This document shows positions 61,492-64,000 of a DNA stretch of 64,000 nt, one piece after another. The DNA is taken from assembly GCF_947502395.1 (NCBI RefSeq), contig NZ_CANMZM010000001.1:806001-870000 (forward strand), read 5' to 3'. The position numbers were made by a program, and so were the translations under genes. The notes below the pieces were generated by a model, which ran no database searches, was not told the DNA's origin, and saw nothing but the letters and a program-made list of their open reading frames with translations. The stretch's first letter is position 1. The number at the start of each line of letters is the position of its first letter. This DNA is from an uncultured Erythrobacter sp. (lineage in GTDB: Bacteria > Pseudomonadota > Alphaproteobacteria > Sphingomonadales > Sphingomonadaceae).

Positions 61492-61549
61492 AAGGAATAT
61501 CCTTCACAAATCCTTCCTATACGAAGGATTTTTCCTAGACAAGTAGGAA
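61492..61549. promoter_or_regulatory. Phased operator array for the S24 repressor
   Basis: Three related inverted repeats lie in tandem: AAGGA-ata-TCCTT-type halves at 61492-61504, AAATCCTTC-n6-GAAGGATTT at 61508-61531 (perfect) and TTCCTA-n6-TAGGAA at 61532-61549 (perfect). The last two share the TCCTW-n6/8-WAGGA core, centres 21 bp apart, i.e. two helical turns; the first centre is also about 21 bp away. Such arrays are typical of CI/LexA-like repressors. Confidence 0.65.
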
Positions 61550-61638
61550 TTGCAGTGGAACATTTGCAGAACATTGAGCGATTCGCGGTGCAGGCCTTCG
61601 CCTCGATCGATTTGAAAACAAGCGCAAAGGGGGCACCC

Positions 61639-61914
61639 ATGTTGATTCGAAAAGTTGAGAACTTCCTGCGAGCACACAAAATGGCGGCCACTAAGTTTGG
61701 CCGTCTCGCTGCTCACGATCCGCGTTTTGTGCTGGACCTGCGAATGGGCCGAATCCCGCGCAAAAAGACCGAAGAACGCACCCTTCAATGGATGGCAGAA
61801 TTTGAAGCAGGCAGTCGGACCGAAGCGCGTCCGCTCTCCTTCCGCCCCAAGACAAACGGACACTCGGATCGTCGTCATGCTCTCGAGGTGAAAGGGTTTC
61901 GCCATGCTGCTTGA
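61639..61914 (+). CDS. Small HTH-like protein facing the S24 gene
   Basis: The 91-residue protein is basic: LIRKVENFLRAHKMAATKFGRLAAHDPRFVLDLRMGRIPRKKTEERTLQWM looks like a short DNA-binding helical domain common in sphingomonads. ATG 61639 has AGGGGG upstream; GTG 61555 also has an RBS-like TAGGAA. It faces the S24 repressor across the operator array and may be a repressed partner or Cro-like factor; unproven. Confidence 0.6.
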   Translation: MLIRKVENFLRAHKMAATKFGRLAAHDPRFVLDLRMGRIPRKKTEERTLQWMAEFEAGSRTEARPLSFRPKTNGHSDRRHALEVKGFRHAA

Positions 61915-62362
61915 TCCGCAAATGCTGGGACGTGCATCGTTTGGAAATACACTTGGCTCGCTGTTTGCGCGCCATCGCCTCGAGACCAAATCCGCCGATC
62001 ATGCGGCCAGTCATTCGGCTCTCAACCGGCCCCACCCCATGCGAGCTCGCCGCACCACCGGAGACCGTCTGCGCGAAGCTCTCATAAAGCTCTCTGGACA
62101 GTGTGCCACATGTGTCAAACATGAAGAGAAAGCGTGGAGTTCGATCACTTTTTCCGGCACGCGGCACGAGATTACGCTGCGCTTTGAGGGATCGGAAGCG
62201 GTGGCGCATGGTGAAGAGTTAATCGAGCAACTGCCGGAGCATGAGTTTACCATCCCCGGCCAGCTGGTCGCCGATGCGACAATCCGCGAAGTCGATCACC
62301 GTTTCGGCATGCAAGAGCGATTGGTGATTACGGCGGTGTTGCTATTGTTGGAGGAGAGTTAA
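61904..62362 (+). CDS. Conserved hypothetical protein
   Basis: The 152-residue protein overlaps the preceding gene by 11 bases (ATG 61904), so they are probably co-transcribed. The C-terminal half (SSITFSGTRHEITLRFEGSEAVAHGEELIEQLPEHEFTIPGQLVADATIREVDH) reads as a compact beta-rich domain. It carries two Cys as CATC. No family recognised. Confidence 0.65.
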   Translation: MLLDPQMLGRASFGNTLGSLFARHRLETKSADHAASHSALNRPHPMRARRTTGDRLREALIKLSGQCATCVKHEEKAWSSITFSGTRHEITLRFEGSEAVAHGEELIEQLPEHEFTIPGQLVADATIREVDHRFGMQERLVITAVLLLLEES

Positions 62363-62434
62363 GGTGCGCCCGAACGAGCCGCAGGCTTGCAAGCGTGACC
62401 ACGCGCCCGCAGCGGGTCCGCAGCGCAAGCGGAG

Positions 62435-62447
62435 GACGTCTAGCGAG
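62435..62447 (+). repeat. Dispersed intergenic repeat motif, copy B
   Basis: GACGTCTAGCGAG with upstream sequence like that at 3030-3074 repeats the motif at 3075-3087. It sits directly before the terminator of the hypothetical gene, which suggests the repeat family includes transcription-ending or REP-like elements. Confidence 0.4.
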
Positions 62448-62450
62448 GAT

Positions 62451-62474
62451 GCGGCCCCGGATGGGGCCGCGCAA
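62451..62474 (+). terminator. Hairpin between convergent genes
   Basis: GCGGCCCC-ggat-GGGGCCGC is a perfect 8-pair stem with a 4-base loop followed by gcaaaa. Read from the other strand the T-run (ttttgc) precedes it, so it suits termination of the minus-strand aldehyde dehydrogenase transcript. Confidence 0.65.
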
Positions 62475-62480
62475 AACTGA

Positions 62481-63857
62481 CTACGCCTTAATCACAATCA
62501 TCTTCTCGATGGTCATCTCATGACAGGTGTAGGGGATGCCCCCTACGCCATGACCAGATTGCTTAAGCCCTGCAAAAGGCATCCAATCGGTCCGGAAGGC
62601 GGAGTGATCGTTCACCATCACCGCCGAGGCATTGATATGGCGATAGGTGTGCATCGCGCCTGCGAGATCGTTGGTGTAGATCGCCGCTTGGAACGACACG
62701 TCGAGAGAGTTGGCCTGCGCAATCGCAGTATCCACATCGTCGTATGAATAGAGGCAAACCACCGGCCCAAACACCTCGTTTTGCGAGATTGTGACATCGG
62801 CCGGTGGATTGAGCAGCAATGTCGGTGCGTAGGTCGTATCCGACAGCTTTTCACCGCCACACAATAAGGTGGCACCGGCTGCCACAGCCTCATCCACCCA
62901 CTCGGCCACACGGTCGCATTCCTTGGGTCGAATCAACGGTCCGCACTCGGTGTCCTCCGCCGTTGCATTGCCAACTTTGAGAGCCTCGACTTCAGGAACC
63001 ATTTTTGCAGCCAGTTCATCGATGATCGAAGAGTGCGCAAAGATCCGCTGAACCGAAACACACACCTGGCCTGAGTGGTAGAAACCGCCTTTCACAAGGC
63101 TAGGCACGGCAGCTTCGAGGTCAGCAGAGGCATCGACAATAACGGGGGCCACTCCGCCATGCTCCAGCGCACACCGCGCTCCCGGAGCCAATTGCGAGCG
63201 CAGCGACCAGCCGACGCCGGCCGAGCCGATAAAGCTGAAGAAGGCGACACGAGGGTCCGCCACCATTTTGGATGACACATCGCGCGGGGTCACCACAGCC
63301 TTTGCCCATTCCTTGGGAAGCCCCGCCTCGTGCAGAATATCAATAAACTCGAACGCCGAAAGCGGCGTGTCGCCCGCTGGCTTCACGATTACAGGGCAAC
63401 CTGTTGCAACCGCTGGCGCGACCTGGTGCACGATAAGATTGAGCGGGTGGTTGAAGGCAGAAACCGCCACCACTGGCCCAATCGGCTCGCGCGAGGTCCA
63501 AGCAAGCCGTCCATCACCGGCGGAGGTAATGCCCATCGGAATCTCGGTGCCCTTAAGCGCGCCGATCTCGTGGATGCACAGCTCTATCCCATTGATGGCG
63601 CGGGCGACTTCCACCCGCGCATCTATCAACGGTTTGCCGCCTTCCGCTGCCACTTGCATGGCCAAATGCTCGAACCGCTCCTGCATGATCTCCGCCGCGC
63701 GGTGCAGGATGGCTGCACGCTCATGCGGCTTCATCCAGGCGTTACGGTCCTCGGCAAGCTCCTTCGCCCGCGCTAGGAAAGCATCCACCGCCTCCCAATC
63801 ATGCGTCGGAACGCTCCCGATGACGGAGAGGTCGAACGGGTTCACCACTTCATGCAT
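62481..63857 (-). CDS. NAD(P)-dependent aldehyde dehydrogenase
   Basis: The 458-residue ALDH has EPIGPVVAVSAFNHPLNL, FIGSAGVGWSLRSQ, CALEHGGVAPVIV (catalytic Glu) and GGFYHSGQVCVSVQRIF (catalytic Cys). The substrate is unknown. It follows a ThDP-enzyme gene by 28 bases on the same strand, so a coupled role in keto-acid or aldehyde metabolism is plausible. Confidence 0.92.
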   Translation of the reverse strand: MHEVVNPFDLSVIGSVPTHDWEAVDAFLARAKELAEDRNAWMKPHERAAILHRAAEIMQERFEHLAMQVAAEGGKPLIDARVEVARAINGIELCIHEIGALKGTEIPMGITSAGDGRLAWTSREPIGPVVAVSAFNHPLNLIVHQVAPAVATGCPVIVKPAGDTPLSAFEFIDILHEAGLPKEWAKAVVTPRDVSSKMVADPRVAFFSFIGSAGVGWSLRSQLAPGARCALEHGGVAPVIVDASADLEAAVPSLVKGGFYHSGQVCVSVQRIFAHSSIIDELAAKMVPEVEALKVGNATAEDTECGPLIRPKECDRVAEWVDEAVAAGATLLCGGEKLSDTTYAPTLLLNPPADVTISQNEVFGPVVCLYSYDDVDTAIAQANSLDVSFQAAIYTNDLAGAMHTYRHINASAVMVNDHSAFRTDWMPFAGLKQSGHGVGGIPYTCHEMTIEKMIVIKA

Positions 63858-63885
63858 GGTCTTATGTCCTTCTCGTCAGGAGCGA

Positions 63886-64000
63886 TCAGAGCTTTGCGCT
63901 CAGTTCCTTAATGTCGATGTTCAGGATCTGATCGTTCTCAGTGTAATCCACTGGGCAATCGATCAGGTGAACACCCGGCGTATCACGGCAATGCGCAAGC
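63886..64000 (-). CDS. Acetolactate-synthase-like ThDP enzyme, C-terminal end only
   Basis: The last 37 codons of a minus-strand gene are visible, coding for ...DTPGVHLIDCPVDYTENDQ...ELSAKL. The phrase PGVHLIDCPVDY-x-END is characteristic of the C-terminus of catabolic acetolactate synthase-like thiamine-diphosphate enzymes. The rest is outside the window. It is upstream of the aldehyde dehydrogenase gene on the same strand. Confidence 0.7.
   Translation of the reverse strand, partial: LAHCRDTPGVHLIDCPVDYTENDQILNIDIKELSAKL

Noticed and set aside
60803..62362. Prophage remnant because of the CI-like switch
   Set aside because: No integrase, structural, lysis or packaging genes; only repressor-like and small genes are present.

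Overview
The window is chromosomal DNA from an alphaproteobacterium, most likely a sphingomonad close to the Erythrobacteraceae. The reasons are moderately high G+C, a class II DAHP synthase, a MucR regulator, a DUF1489 protein, the order mutY / dciA / two DsbA-like thioredoxins / smc, and a REP-type inverted repeat of the kind common in Sphingomonadales. The family assignment is inference from gene content; no rRNA gene is present to test it. Genes are dense, many start on the stop codon of the previous gene, and most are housekeeping genes.

Layout. 1-3.0 kb: end of a tspO gene, a Cys-rich repeat lipoprotein, a DUF6969-like protein and tlyA. 3.0-3.75 kb: a gene-poor stretch with an extended Shine-Dalgarno sequence, an 18-codon ORF and three stem-loops. 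3.75-7.2 kb: ilvE, trhO, a GST and small proteins. 7.2-10.1 kb: a LysR regulator facing a pirin / azoreductase / DoxX operon, with a strong inverted repeat between them. 10.2-14.9 kb: nadE, yghU, an MFS carrier and tRNA-Gln(TTG). 15-18.2 kb: an ergothioneine operon (egtB, egtD and an FAD oxidoreductase). 18.4-27.6 kb: a PAS-like membrane protein, class II DAHP synthase, an M16 protease, nfuA, tsaB, rimI, mucR, fur and an acyltransferase.

27.6-37 kb: another LysR gene, then the conserved miaB-phoH-ybeY-corC block on the minus strand. Plus-strand accessory DNA interrupts it twice. Between phoH and ybeY lies a lower-GC pair: a membrane-anchored XRE regulator and a secreted serine hydrolase. Between miaB and phoH lie an exported protein of unknown function and a decayed copy of it.

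37-47.7 kb: a lipase-like lipoprotein with a REP element at its 5' end, a cyclophilin, mgtE, DUF1489, cytochrome b561 with cytochrome c', a DUF1295 protein, an SDR, a FrnE-like DsbA protein, nudC and a Tat-exported serine hydrolase. 47.7-54.5 kb: mutY, dciA, two thioredoxin-fold proteins and smc. 54.5-57.7 kb: rpmF-plsX-fabH-ihfA-merR. 58-64 kb: MAPEG, an MBL-fold hydrolase, an OYE flavoprotein, an S24 repressor that faces a small gene across a phased operator array, an aldehyde dehydrogenase, and the 3' end of a ThDP enzyme gene.

Themes: redox and electrophile handling recurs (pirin, azoreductase, DoxX, two GSTs, ergothioneine, OYE, DsbA-like proteins). The most unusual items are the Cys-repeat lipoprotein, the extended Shine-Dalgarno mini-ORF locus, the membrane-XRE/serine-hydrolase insertion and the S24 operator array. 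No CRISPR array, insertion sequence, integrase or complete prophage was seen.
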